From Ecdyonurus torrentis (taxonomy: Eukaryota; Arthropoda; Insecta; Ephemeroptera; Heptageniidae): a DNA stretch of 64,000 bases. Location of the stretch: positions 33,375,754 to 33,439,753 of the forward strand of contig OX439129.1 in the NCBI GenBank assembly GCA_949318235.1, given 5' to 3'. Positions 43,480-63,989 of the stretch are shown here, piece after piece (within the stretch, counting starts at the first letter, position 1; every line of letters begins with the position of its first letter). The notes beneath the pieces were generated by a model. The model was not told where the DNA came from, made no database searches, and saw only the letters and a list, made by a program, of their open reading frames with translations. Position numbers and translations under genes: made by a program.

Positions 43480-44960
43480 TCAAGTGGAGTTTAAGAAAAA
43501 TGGAGAAGATGTCGTAGGCAACTATGCCAATAAAATGAACGTGATCTGCTGTGCAAAGCTTTATAGTGGACGCTCCTATCAGAATGTACACCTCTGGACA
43601 AAAGTTCCCGAATGGGGCAGCGGCAGCCAATGCGTTTTCTCATAAAGGTAGCATAGTGTGGTTGCGGGTTGACTATACAAATCGTTCTCAAACTTTTTTC
43701 CAGAGCTATACACAAAAGTTTCCAAATGATTTGAATAGGCAGCAGCAGCCCATTTGAAAACGTTTGTCCAAAGGTATACAAATGAAGGAAACTTTATCCG
43801 TTGGAAATAAAGCACTGCCTTTTCAGATTGTTGATCACAAAAGAAGACCCTACTTCTTCGTTAATGTTGATGGTAAAGATGCATTGTACACCCTAAAAAA
43901 CATCAAGTAGCTTAAAATAGAGCAAATGCATGAACTAAAGAAAAGATGAGCATCATCAATGAGCCTATAGCCGCTGACCTCAGTTTTGCCACAAGGGAAC
44001 CATAACAGATGATCAACTTATTTTAATATTTGACCTAGGAGGTGGCACCTTTGATGTCACAGTTGTATCCTATGATTCAGGATGTGTAACTCTTAACAGT
44101 TCCTGTGGAAATCTACACCTCAGGGGAAATGATTTCTTTGAAATAATGGTTGACTACTTTGTAAATTATATACATAAGAACCATAAGGAAGTAACAATTT
44201 ACGCTTCTTGTGTGAGTCAGATATGAAGATTTGCCGCACTGTTTATATACCATCATCTGTCTCCAGCCCAACTTTGATTATCACATGCAAATGGCAAGGG
44301 ATCATTTTGAAAGCCTTGTAGAAGACTCATCTCTCAACTGCCTAAAACATGTGATAAAATGTATTAATGATGCCAGAAAGACAGATTTAGTGCTTTTGGT
44401 TGGAGGAGCATCAGCAATGCCCTGTGTTGAAATCGCATTGAAGGAATATTTTGAAAGCTGTAAGGCAAACATGAGTAAGATAGAGAATCCACAATAAGGT
44501 GTGGCCAAGGGTGCTGCTTGGATGGAATATCAATTGGTGAATCCCAATGACTCAGCAATGCTTCCAAGTTTTTTTTTTTTTTTTTTTTTTTGCCTGTTAT
44601 GAGAAAGGACATATAGAGTCCTAATGAAAAATTGGTCGTATTACAAACTAGATGTATGCAGAAAGTCATCCAGTGTAATGTCTACGAGGGTGAAAGTATA
44701 TTAGCTTGTGCCATATCATTTACTTGGATTGCTAACAATTAATGAACTTCCAGAAACCCAGAAAATTCACGACTCATGATGTAAAGGTCCATTTCAAAGT
44801 TGATGATCATGGAGTTTTAACAGTTAGCACTAGTTGCCTGAGAAGTCACCGTTGATAGAGCAAAACGGGGGTGATTAACAAAGAAGAGGTAACGGCCTAC
44901 TTAAAATCAACAGAATCTAACAAGGTGGAGGCTGAAAAACAGTTAAAAATGTCAAATTTG
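43480..44960 (+). pseudogene. HSP70-family pseudogene, intronless and broken
   Basis: Pieces of a cytosolic-type HSP70 appear in order without introns: an N-terminal NGEDVV...NYANK with an NxxxxAKxxxGRSY block (about 43490-43580), then NEPIAADLSFATRE (about 43957), the phosphate-2 signature FDLGGGTFDVTVV (about 44030), HLRGNDFFEIMVDYF, FESLVEDS, LVLLVGGASAMPCVE (about 44388) and a substrate-domain remnant FKVDDHGVLTVS (about 44797). Frameshifts and stops separate the blocks, a poly-T lies at 44570-44592, and a MITE splits the front (43586-43780). The lack of introns suggests a retrocopy, although many true HSP70 genes are also intronless. Not functional. Exact edges are uncertain. Confidence 0.75.
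43586..43780. mobile_element. MITE inside the HSP70 pseudogene
   Basis: Left end CTCTGGACAAAAGTTCCCGAA, right end AAACGTTTGTCCAAAGG; an internal copy of the same end motif (TTCTCAAACTTTTTTCCAGAG then ACAAAAGTTTCCAAATG) near 43685-43722 suggests two adjacent or nested copies. Same family as 40452-40579. Confidence 0.65.
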
Positions 44961-46133
44961 GTGGGAAAAAAAAAAAAAAAAAAAAAACTATAATTTGTGT
45001 AAAGATGTGATCTGTTTGTGCCAGTCAAATGTAGAAACACTGAATTAGAGTCTTGGAATGGTTCCATACATATTTTGAAGTATCAGCTACTCAGATTGAA
45101 CAAAACTTGGAAGAGAAAATATCATTTCTTGGAAGTATCTTGGATATCCATAAAAGTAAAGTTCATAGGGATGTGGAGTGCACTTTAGGTCAGCAAGTAA
45201 GAATGCTCCTGTCTTATGGGCATAATATTAGGTTCATATAAATTGTATCCCAGTCATGTTGGAAATAATATGTAATATGGGTGTATAGTGTTTACGTATG
45301 TATGTATTTGTCAACCCAATTGACTGGATATATTTTTCGTGAGTGTCATCACCCTAAAATATATTAAAGGACTTCTGGTATTTAATATATTTATATAGGC
45401 CTATATATACTTGAATTTATAAGTCATAAAATGAATCATACATTCACATGATCTGTCCCAGACTTTTGCAGTATAACATTAACCGAACAAAGTGCAAAGA
45501 AAAAATTGTAAAATAAGCAAATTGACAAAATACAATAGCAATTGGTAAAACCAAGTGTTGCATACTTTACAATTTTCTCCCTGAATTATGGGGCCAATAC
45601 ACAGAAGGCTTTACAAACGTAATACAAGTGTGTATGATGATCATTTATCGTGATCTAAGTGTTACATAGTTTTTTTCTTTAAACCAGCTAGAGATCCTTT
45701 TAAGTCTGGAAGCTATGATTATATTAGGTGCTTAACTGGGGGAAAAAATGTGTTAATAATCCTAATGAATTTCATTATTACTGTTACTTTGTTTTGTTTT
45801 CTTTCAAATTTAACTTTGTATAATAACTTTTTTATTTTATAATTGTCTTATTTGGAAGTTTAATATTTAAAAAAATAATAATAAAGTGATAAAAATATGT
45901 TCAACATTTTTTTAAATTTAATTTTTATGCTATCGCATTGCAAATTTATACAATACAAATTTTATATAAAGTAACGAAACAAATGTAATTATTCTAAAAT
46001 TACAAAGAAAAAATAACATTTTAATTAAATTGAAAATTTAGTAATGTAGCGTGTATGTAAATTGCACACAATTATTGTTGCCCAATAGAATTTTAAAAAA
46101 ATTTTATTATGGTTATCACTTAAATCAAACACT
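44961..46133. other. Intergenic DNA, no gene seen
   Basis: AT-rich between the HSP70 pseudogene and the MITE at 46134. A 62-codon open frame at 45053-45241 has no recognised domain. Confidence 0.4.
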
Positions 46134-46440
46134 TTAAAGGCGTAGAACACCTTGAACAAAAAAGTTCTGTAATATCCTAAAAAACCTGAAAATCAACGTT
46201 GATTTGGCCAGTCATTGATTTCTAATTTATTTTCCCTTCACAAAATGCCGCTGGCGGTCACTGACGTCTGTGACGTCACAGCTCGCTTGTTTTACGCGCG
46301 CGTGAATCGGGCGAGCTGTAACGTCAGTGACATTTTGTGAATGGAAAATAAATAAGAAATCAATGACTCCGGCCAAATCAACATTGACTTTCAGGTTTCT
46401 TAGGATATTACACAACTTTTTTGTTTGGGTGGAACTTTAA
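46134..46440. mobile_element. TTAAAGG-family palindromic MITE, copy 2
   Basis: TTAAAGGCGTAGAACACC at the left, GGTGGAACTTTAA at the right. Whole-element palindrome with AATCAACGTTGATTTGGCC and a central GTGACGTCAC hairpin. About 300 bp and uninterrupted. Confidence 0.87.
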
Positions 46441-47007
46441 GGAATATTCATGAATGAATCACACAATGATAAAAAATTTAATTAGATGTCAATTAATTTG
46501 TTTTGGAATAATTATGATATTGAGGAAAGAGGGATGGCTGGGAGATTGGTGTTGGGCATTACTTTCTGTACCTATCAGCTGCATATTATCAGCTGTAGGA
46601 AATAACATGAACAAAAATTATTATTATTATCATCATATATACAAATCTAAAATGGTAATTTTTTTATAGTCCATTCTGGTCCCCTTATTTTTAATACACT
46701 CTTAACAACAGTAATTTTTCTCTTATTTTTATTAATGAGAATATAGGGACACTTGGACTTTCTCCACTTTTTACAGTCTTGTCACACAATACCACACAGC
46801 TTGGTGGCAGCAGAAAATACGCACACACAACAGTGCTTAGTTAACACTGCACTTTCACTGAGATTTATTCTTTCCGTATATGTTGCTATTGCAGATACAT
46901 ATTCAATTGTTTTAAACATAGATCCATATGATCCAACATAAAATTATAAAATTCCTTTGTTTATATTGTATCTATACTTTTCCAAAGGAACATTAAAGCA
47001 AATCAGA

Positions 47008-47013
47008 TTTATT
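47008..47013 (-). promoter_or_regulatory. Candidate CK1 polyadenylation signal
   Basis: AATAAA on the minus strand about 215 bp after the CK1 stop codon. Confidence 0.45.
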
Positions 47014-47225
47014 TTAAATTTTTTTTTTTATATACATAGAAATAATAGTTGTTTTTTTATTTGTTTTTTTAAACTTTCAAGTAATTACATGTATTATGTT
47101 TATATCTTTCTTAGTAATTTGATCCACAATGTTAAGAAATTATCTTCCTCCAAATTAGTTTATAATTAAGTTTATGAGGATCTCACATGTGCAAAGACAA
47201 AATCACTTGTCACAGTCTTGAGGCT

Positions 47226-50200
47226 TTACTTGCCCTGTGCTGCAGCCTGTCCCTGTTCGCTAGCCTCACCAGTTGCTGCTGCAGCTGCTGGTGTCTTTTT
47301 AATTCCTGACAGACCACCGTTGCGAGATCTAACAAAACGATCCATGGCACTGCGGAGTCTGTCTTCCTCTCCCAGTCTTTGTCTTGTGGCTTTACCAAAT
47401 AGATAAAAATGTTAAAGTCAGTTTTGAATGCAGGCTATTTGACTTGAGTAGACATACCTGAGGTGGGTGAGGCTGTGGCAGCAGCAGCTGAGGTGGGAGA
47501 GGGGACCACAGCTGAAGCTGTGCCCAGTAATTGTCTAGCAGGGGGCTCTGCAGGACTGACAGCAGCACCTGCAGCAGACTTCTGGTGGCGAGTTGTACCT
47601 GTGGCTGTGCCTCCACTGGCGCCAGCTTGTTGTGCTTGACTTTGTTGTTGTTGAGCACCTACAAACTGGGCCATACGAGAGGTGTAGCGGCGTTCACCAC
47701 GAGCTTCTTCTTGGCCAAGTCTTGATGCACCCTGAAACACACACAATATTCATCACTACAGTTGATTGCTTTAATCTTATAAAATATGTGATACTTGTTA
47801 AAATCAATTTTTAATATTTTCAGTATGATTTTAAAATGTTGCAAATTGCTGCAAAGAATAAATGCAGCAAATGGTAATATAATTATTTATATATAGCTCT
47901 ATCTTAAAGCAAGAATTTTACATGATTCAAACGTATAGTCAAAATTTCATTATACATAATGATATTTATAATCATTAACTGGCCTACACCGAAAGGTATT
48001 ATAGCGTCATGATGCTTACCTGCTTTTAACTTTCATAAATTTGTTTAGAAATTTAAATATTACTTAAATTGTCACTACAGCATAAATTATTTGCATCCTT
48101 GATACAAATAATAATAATAATAACTCAAATAAATCATTAAGCTATTAGAAATTATAACAAGGAACTTCACACTTACAAACTTTAACATATTCCAGTCAAA
48201 GACATAGTCATAGGTGAATCCTTGACGATGGAAGAGAGAACGGAACATCTGACGCAGGTAGTTGTAATCAGGACGTTCTTCAAACCTCAGGGAACGACAA
48301 TAGTAGAGATATGTGGCGAATTCCGCTGTAATATTCATTAAAATTTAGCATAACATAACTGGATTTATAATGAAGGGAAAATTGACATTGTGATAGTTGA
48401 TTGATAATTAGATTTGATAGAAAAACACATAGGACTTTTTTTTACTTTTTATTATTAAATCTGATCATTAATTATCTGGATTTACATCAATCTTTATTGT
48501 TATCATTAAACTAACCTGGGTAGCCTTTGCAAAGCTCTTCAATGGGAGTTCCCATTTTCTTCTCTGATATGCGTTCATATTTTTGCCTTTTGGTGGCTGC
48601 CTTGAGTCCCTGCCATGGAAGTGAGCCACGGTTGAAATACATCAGCACATATCCCAGGGATTCTAAGTCATCACGGCGACTTTGCTCTATAAAAAAAATA
48701 ACCAAAATTTGCCATATTTCATGCAATGTTTTTATCCCAACTCTTGTTTAAAACAAATAACAAATACATATCAAGGGTGCACAGATATTACGTCCAAGGT
48801 CCATGTGACCTTGAAATAAAAATTGTTCAATTGAAGACCCCCCCCCCCTTTTTAAGCTTCAGTTCATTTGCATTAATTGATAGTTCTCAATGGTCATTTG
48901 ATAGCACAGTACCCTCAACAAAATCTTAAGTACTAATGATATAAAAAAATAAAAACAACAACTTACCAATGCCAAGGTGAGTACTGATGGAAGCATAACG
49001 AGCTGTACCAGTCAAATTCTTGTTTTCACGGTAAGAAATGTGCTGGTGTGTACGTCCATCACGATATTTTTTGGCAAGACCAAAGTCAATTATATAAACA
49101 AGGTTTCCCTTCTTCCCCAAACCCATAAGGAAGTTATCAGGCTTGATGTCACGATGTATAAAGTTACGTGAGTGAATAAAGTCTATTCGACTTATCTGGA
49201 ATAAAAAAAATACCACTATTTAATATCATAGTTTATAGAAATTATTAAAAAAAAGGAAGAAAAAAAGAAGATATTATCACATTTACTAACCAGTTGATCG
49301 GCAAGAAGTAGGACGGTCTTCAGTGAGAATCTACGTGAACAGAAATTGAATAGATCCTCCAAGGAGGGACCAAGTAACTCCATTACCATTACATTGTAAT
49401 CTCCTTCAGAGCCACACCATCTGATCATGGGAATGCCAACTAAAATCAAGGTTGATAAAACATAAAGTTATCAACTATATCAATGCAATATTTCAAAAAA
49501 TAGGTATCTTGTAGGCTTGCCACAATAGTTATGATAATTCGAGAGTACATAGTCAACAAAAACAGCGCCTCTGCAGGAAAATAATGATACCACGGTTACG
49601 CAGCGATAGCCAGGCGATACGAGGCGATAGCCTGGGGCGCGACTACACAGTCCATTTAGAGACTGATAATTTCCAAAAAATATTTATAATTCCTTCCAAA
49701 AATCAGCAAATAGTAATAAAAATAATCTAAATCAATTTAATTAATTAACAAAAAATGATATTTCCAATTTATCTATTTTGAGGGTCAATTTTGTTTCCAA
49801 TTTGACTCATGTCTTCAGGGCGCGCTGAACAGCTGACGAGATTCGATGCGTAAGCCCTCACTAACATTAATTTCAATTATGATCAAGAGATGGCTTTATT
49901 GGTCACTATTAACTCTCGTATAGAAAAATTATTGTTGGAGAAAATAAAGCCATAGACCACATAAAACAACATGTGCATTTAATGAATAAACATGAAATGG
50001 GATCTTCAAAACTTATGACAATTTTTACCAGAATGTTAATGCAGCCCCACGAGAACATTAAAAAACTGTAAAGTATGCAATTTGCGTAAAAATTCATGTT
50101 TATGACTTCAGAAACATGCAAAAATTACTATGAAAATGTTGTGCGGGTTGCATAAATCGAATTTTCTGATCACTGCTACGGGTCTACTGTTGGGTTTTGA

Positions 50201-52438
50201 GACAAACTAAAGTTATTTATGTAAATCCCATCAAGTGTTTTCTGATATAAATGCCTATGTTTTTCTCCGGTCTATTCCTTTAAGTCATTTATTTATTACA
50301 AAGGCTGCTATGAGATTGCTTTAACTTTATTCACTTTAGTGGATAAAAACTTTACAATAAAGTGTAAATTTTCCTCTTATTTTTTCAAAGGTGTGTTTAT
50401 TTACAACAAACATCTACATGGACTTTGCCTTATTTACTGTTCCATTAACATTTTAAACAAAAATTTGAAAGAATTTTGTTTTTAATTATTATTATTTCCA
50501 AGAAAAAGTTCTAAATGTTTTAATATTAGTCACTTTTAACTTATCAATTTAAGGAAAAAAACATCGCGGTTAGGATCAATATTAAAGAAAAGGATAGAAT
50601 AACCAGCAAGGGCCTTACCACAGTAGAAGTTCTATGGAGAGGTCGAAGTCTCGCATGGCACAGTGTTTTGTTATAAAAAAGTTCATTTTATAACCGAGAG
50701 CTTTTGTCATATATTAATGACATTATCAATCAAAGAAGAAAATTACTTGAGCGCATCACTAAGCAGTGTCTTAGTGATGTGCTCAAGTAATTTTCTTCTT
50801 TGATTGATAATGTCATTAATATATGACGAAAGCTCTCAGTTATAAAATGAACTTTTTTATAACAAAACACTGTGCCATGCGAGACTTCGACCTCTCCATA
50901 GAACTTCTACTGTGGTAAGGCCCTTGCTGGTTATTCTATCCTTTTCTTTATATTGTTATTAACTGTTATGAATAAAAATGTTAAACAATTAAAAATGAAT
51001 ACCTACAAAAGAAAATATAAGAACGATTGGAGCACATTGAATAGAAAATTAATTAAATACAAACATTCTTTAAATTGTAGATGGTTGATTGGGAAATTTC
51101 TAGCATAGAATATGCTTGATAATAATAATAAAAAATAAATAAATAGAGGTTAAAAGACATTATGAATATGGTTGCCAATTAAATTGTTGTTTACTTGTGC
51201 AAACTGTGTTTGGATTTTTATCCAGACCTTTCAATAAAATTGAACAAAATTTCTCACCTCCCCCTTGCATCATCTTGTAGAATTTGGACTCGATGTGCAG
51301 TTGAGGATGGCGTGTCTTGATGCATTCCAACTTGATTGCAACTTCTTCTCCAGTTGAAATATTTGTTCCTAAAATATAAAAATACAACCTGCTATCTTTG
51401 TCATATTTTGAGAAGTCGTGGGGTAAGGACTTGCTTTGAAAATGAGCCCCTGGGGAATTTTTATTTTCAATTAAAAGTTTTTTCCCTCGGTACTTTATAA
51501 GAATGTTACTATGCATTATAACTAGCAATGAATTATGTACATTTCAATACAAGAGCAATTAATCCTTAAAAAGTACTTTAGATATTAATTTATAGAGCAA
51601 TTAAACCACAAATAAACAATAAAATGAGATCACTATAAAATAGATCAATGACTTTTGAGCAATGGTGCACAACAAAACATGGGTGTAACTATTTAGTTCC
51701 AAGCTAATCAAGCATAACATACTTTTTTATTGACACAACTTATATTTAATAGGATTCAAAATAGACCACTTAATACACTTTGTTAGTACTGCACTGGGAA
51801 ATGAAACAACATAATACACATGTTTTTGAATTTTTAGTATAGTACTAATAATAATTCATATCAATTACCTAAACAATGGAGTATTATTTTCGATATCTTA
51901 ATACAAAAATTCAAACTATAGTTTATTTCTTTTTTTTTTAAATAATAATAAATGAAATTTTTGATTGAATATGCAGAATTATACATACCGATTAATTTAA
52001 AATTGATAGTAATATTAAATTGCAAGTACATTGACTTTTTTTATAGTGCAGTTTACAAGATGTTTAAAATGTTTACACATAAACATATACCTAGGTTTTC
52101 TCAACTTTATTTTCATAAGTTGATAAAATTAAGATAAATTTGTATAAAAATAAAATAATTTGATACTAAATTACGATTCTTATCATTTCGAACTCTGTAT
52201 TACATAAAGAACAACAAAGCTACTTATGGTTTTAAATCAGGTAGAATTTAAAGATCTAGTAATCTACAATGACAACACTCTTATATTGTCGACCTTCTAA
52301 TCATTTGGTTCTTTAAAACAGACATAATAAGATGAAGGTTGCACAAAATAAAATGAACTTACCTAGATATATATCTCCAAAGGAGCCGCTACCAATTTTC
52401 CTACCCAGTCGATACTTATTGCCCACACGTAACTCCAT
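47226..52438 (-). CDS. CSNK1D: Casein kinase I delta/epsilon (doubletime type), complete (440 aa)
   Basis: Eight coding exons: 52438-52363, 51368-51258, 49439-49291, 49195-48967, 48686-48516, 48325-48177, 47731-47458, 47389-47226; consistent phases, 440 aa. Ser/Thr kinase of the CK1 delta/epsilon class (fly discs overgrown/doubletime): starts [21 protein letters not shown], Lys38 (VAIK), catalytic loop HRDIKPDN with Asp128, DFG Asp149, the CK1-specific KKYRD and GTARYAS segments, and a kinesin-homology part ending [15 protein letters not shown]. Known substrates of the class include PERIOD, Dishevelled and Yorkie-pathway proteins. The tail (about 292-440) is Gln/Ala/Ser/Thr-rich and unlike the vertebrate one, as usual for the variable autoinhibitory tail. 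Changes at normally fixed places (ISTHLGI for [15 protein letters not shown] for FNLGSLPW) hint at a diverged paralogue. An acceptor just before the start and a donor at 53242 indicate a 5' untranslated exon. Delta versus epsilon cannot be decided. Confidence 0.96.
50583..50950. mobile_element. PLE-tail foldback, 368 bp
   Basis: Near-perfect head-to-head palindrome centred at about 50766; each arm matches the Penelope-like tail at 11356-11545 (AGTGATGTGCTCAAGTAATT, CTGTGCCATGC, GGTAAGGCCCTTGCTGG). Left flank ATTTAAGGAAAAAA...GGTTAGGATCAAT is also shared with the copy at 59611. In CK1 intron 2. Confidence 0.85.
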
Positions 52439-55400
52439 GTTTGCTGCAAATAAAAAACATGCAAATAAAGCTATGTACCGAAACGAAATGAATAACTTTC
52501 AATTTTAGTAATGCATTTCAGTGTATATTTGTGAAATTTTATGATTTCGTTGCGGTACAATATTGGTTAACTCAGTTATCCTATACATACATACATACAT
52601 ACAAATGTTAAAATGTATGAAGTAAAAATTTCAGGACAATTAATGTTATTGATTAAAAATTAAAATTATACAATTACAATTGAGCAATGTTTTAAAATAT
52701 TATTTCTCTCTCTCTCTCTCTCTCTTTTCATTTGACTGATTTGACATTGAATAATGTAAAATATTCGAGACATAATATTTATTACGTCTATGCAATAATA
52801 ATGATAATCTAAAAAGCTTTACATACTTATTACTTTTAACTAACACTCGTATGCATTCTAACTAAGCAATTATATGCTTTGATAATAACATAAACTTTGC
52901 ACTTTATTAAATCACATATAATATGAAAAAGAATTTTCTATCTGAGTTTAAAGGACTCTCCAATGACTCACTGACAGGTGCAGAAAACCAGGAAAACCAA
53001 TGTCCTCTAATGAAACTCCACCCTTTCAACACTAAGATATAAACCTCCGAAACTAATAGAACACATTTGAAATATTAATTATCTACAAAATTAAATCTGA
53101 AACCCCACACACTGAATTTAAAGCAATAATTTGAACCGGTTACAGAATGTCACATAACTTTAGTTAAATACGTCTTGAATCAGATGATATTCAATGGCTC
53201 CTGTAAGGTAAACGAAAGGTCGAATTCAAATTGAAATATTACCTTAATTAGCGACGTGACTGAGTTTTCCTCGAGCGAACGATGAATTTAGTACCTAATA
53301 TACAGAATTAGTGAGTCAGGAAATCATATTTTCCTTGAACAATTGAGGATTGCATGGATTTTTCATGGCTTGCATCACAATTTTGTTCAACATAAAAACC
53401 AAACTGTTATGGCGACAGGCGACAGCTGATAATGATTTTAACATGAAAATTAAAATTATATTTTAATATAAATAATATATATCCATTTTTTATATTAAAT
53501 ATACATAACTATATAAAATTATTTACATACATAATATTTAAAAAACTAGTAAAATATTTAAAATACTCTTCCGCTAGTTACAAATCGAACTTGGTTACTT
53601 TTGGTTTGATTGAATGATTCCTATTGAGTTGTCTTTTTCTCATGAAGGTTTGAAATTTTTATGGTAGGAGTCGCATTTTATGAGCGAAATTTAAATCTTA
53701 AGTTTCCACGATTCATTTTATTTCTTTCTTGAAATAAAGAATTTATGTTCCTTTAAGTAAGTAAAAAATTATTATAATTTTTTCAAAAAAGTTCCCAATC
53801 ATAACCTGTAGTTTTCAAAGTGGCTTTTGTCAAAATAATACTTGTGATAAAATTAAAAAGAAAAATCATCATCATTAATGACGTCATCAACTGCACGGCG
53901 TGTTACCATCTGTTTGCGAGTCAAGTAATGTGCAGGTAAGAATGGTTCAATATTACCTAAATATCTTGTTTGTTTGCTATAAAAGGTTACAGGAAAGATA
54001 ACTAAAATGTACCTTTGTATATAACTTTACTATAATAGTTTATTTATGTAATACAGACTAATATTACGTTTACTTTTAATAGCCCATCCCACTCTGGTCT
54101 TTTCCCTCTTTTCTCGCAATGTGCAGTAAAAACTTTCTACATTTCTAAGAATTGTACTTTTGGCCCCAGAAAAAAATTATATTCCTTAAGGAGTGTTTAA
54201 TTAAAATAGTAACCTAATTGTAGCATGTATCCATAAGGTACATATACATAGAAGACTTTTATTTTGGTATGATTTGGTGTAGTAAGCTGATAAGGATGGT
54301 ACATATGACGGTATTGCATATAAGATGTAATATGTACCGACAGGAATTGAATAACCTGCACAACAATAGAACGAAAAGCAACACTGTATGCCCGTTCTAC
54401 TGTCTGTTATTTCAGCGCTCTGTTCCCCTCATACCTGTTACCTGTAATATCAAACACATCCTGTCTTATTTCTTGACCAAGTCGACGCTCACCACGTTTA
54501 GTAAACAACCAAAAACTTGATCTCTATAATAAATACATATTGACTGATGTTACAATGTTTGCAACATATTTATGTAATAAAATGATAAATTTTGGTATAA
54601 TATTATATATTTTGATATAATATAAATATTGTGGTTATTAGGGAAATAAAAAGACACGTGAAGCATTATAATATTATGATTTCTGATATAACTGAATTTT
54701 ATTTATCATTGTCTTATAATTAGTAAAGTAATATAATTTGAACTTTTGTTTTACGTGTTTAAAAATAAATTTGACATATATATATATATATCACAAAATA
54801 AACACTAAAATCGATGGTATAGTATTTTTTTTTTTTAAGAAACTGCAAGTGTATCTTATCTTCTAAAATTGCAACCTAAAAAAATATACCATGAATACGA
54901 GTTACAAATTCTTCTCGCGACGTAATGATAATAACTTGAACAGCATTCTATTTCTAGTAGCGAGTGTGTCCTGCATTAGCTGCAACAACACATCGCAATT
55001 TAGGTATACAATTTATAACACTACATAAAGACTATGAAATATTTCAATTGCATTATTACATTTAACTCAAAATAATTTTAATATCCAGAGATTTATTAGT
55101 TCATTTGATTCACCAAGTATTGTTTAAAATTATTTCATTTTGTATATTTTTTTATCGTAATATTTTATTTATATAACTTTTCAAATATTTTATTTTTTGA
55201 ATATTATTCAGATAGAAAGAACAAAATTGTCAACAAAATATATCACATACAGCATGCACCAAGTCTGGTCAGATATTTCACCTAAAAGAGATGAGGAGAA
55301 GTAGAGGAGGGGACTTTTACTTTTCTTAGAAATAGCTATGTTGCCGGTTTTTTCATATTCCCATAAGGATAATGTATTGCAGGTTATTCAATTCCTGTCG

Positions 55401-55558
55401 GTACATAGCTAATGTCAGTGTAATATGCATGATGTATATCATACATACATAAACATAAATACATATAGTTATCATTCAAAATCTTTTATTTCAAGTCTCT
55501 TGTTTAAGACGTTCACCTTTTTATCATTATTATTTACAGAAAGCTAAGCTGAGATTCA
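52439..55558. promoter_or_regulatory. CK1/ZNF598 divergent upstream region
   Basis: CK1 has a likely 5' UTR exon ending at a GTAATA donor (53242, minus strand); ZNF598 has an acceptor at 55539 just before its start codon, so its first untranslated exon is also in here. The two genes therefore share a head-to-head control region of under about 2.3 kb. It includes a CRE-like ATGACGTCAT at 53879-53888 and a long inverted repeat (54332-55406). No protein gene recognised; the 83-codon frame at 54269 is not supported. Confidence 0.5.
54332..55406. repeat. Perfect 29-bp inverted repeats 1 kb apart
   Basis: The 29 bases at 54332-54360 (start ATGTACCGACAGG) are the exact reverse complement of 55378-55406. 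They bound about 1075 bp with no ORF. Either an AT-rich non-autonomous DNA transposon or a conserved foldback in the divergent promoter region. No clear target duplication. Confidence 0.7.
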
Positions 55559-63415
<7,857 letters not shown>

Positions 63416-63556
63416 CCAAACTGGAGCTCCTCAAAATCTAAAGCTCTCACCAAATATTGCAAAATATTATAAGATAAGCTAGGGCACATTTGTTAACTTA
63501 AAAAGTTCTTTATAATATTCTTTGTGCCAGAAATGTATTGTAAATTGTTATTTTTG

Positions 63557-63562
63557 AATAAA
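63557..63562 (+). promoter_or_regulatory. ZNF598 polyadenylation signal
   Basis: AATAAA about 140 bp after the ZNF598 stop codon, the first canonical signal in the 3' UTR. Confidence 0.65.
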
Positions 63563-63787
63563 ACACTACAATATTTTGGGGGAGATGCTTAAAAAAATAA
63601 TTGCTGGGGAAATAAAAAACTTCAAGAGTCTTGATTCAGTGATAAAAGTTTTTACATGACCTTTAATAAAATACAATATAGAATATAAAACAATGCAGTT
63701 GTCATAATATAAATAATAATAATAATGAAATGATAAAAGGATAGCAGTAGTTTTTAAAGCATCATTTTCTATGGAAAATACATATTC

Positions 63788-63989
63788 ATATCACCTTTGT
63801 TGCGTCCAAAGAGTGTACTTGCATTTGGACACTTTTACACAAAGGGCGCACTTGCATTTGGACAAATTCACGGCTGTGCGTGCATCCTCCATAAGATTAA
63901 TATGTAAAACCTACTGCAAGTACGCTTTTTGTTGCACTGGATAAAAATGCAAGTGTAAGTAGGCTGTTTGAGCACAACAAGGGTGATAT
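63788..63989. mobile_element. MITE with ATATCACC ends
   Basis: ATATCACCTTTGTTG and CAACAAGGGTGATAT are imperfect inverted ends. Inside are two direct copies of ACTTGCATTTGGACA and inverted TGCAAGT motifs, giving several possible stems. About 200 bp, downstream of ZNF598. Confidence 0.7.

Noticed and set aside
43480..44960. Functional HSP70 gene
   Set aside because: Several frameshifts, in-frame stops and a MITE insertion interrupt the ATPase domain.
54269..54520. 83-codon open frame between CK1 and ZNF598
   Set aside because: No domain, overlaps one arm of the inverted repeat, composition like random AT-rich sequence.
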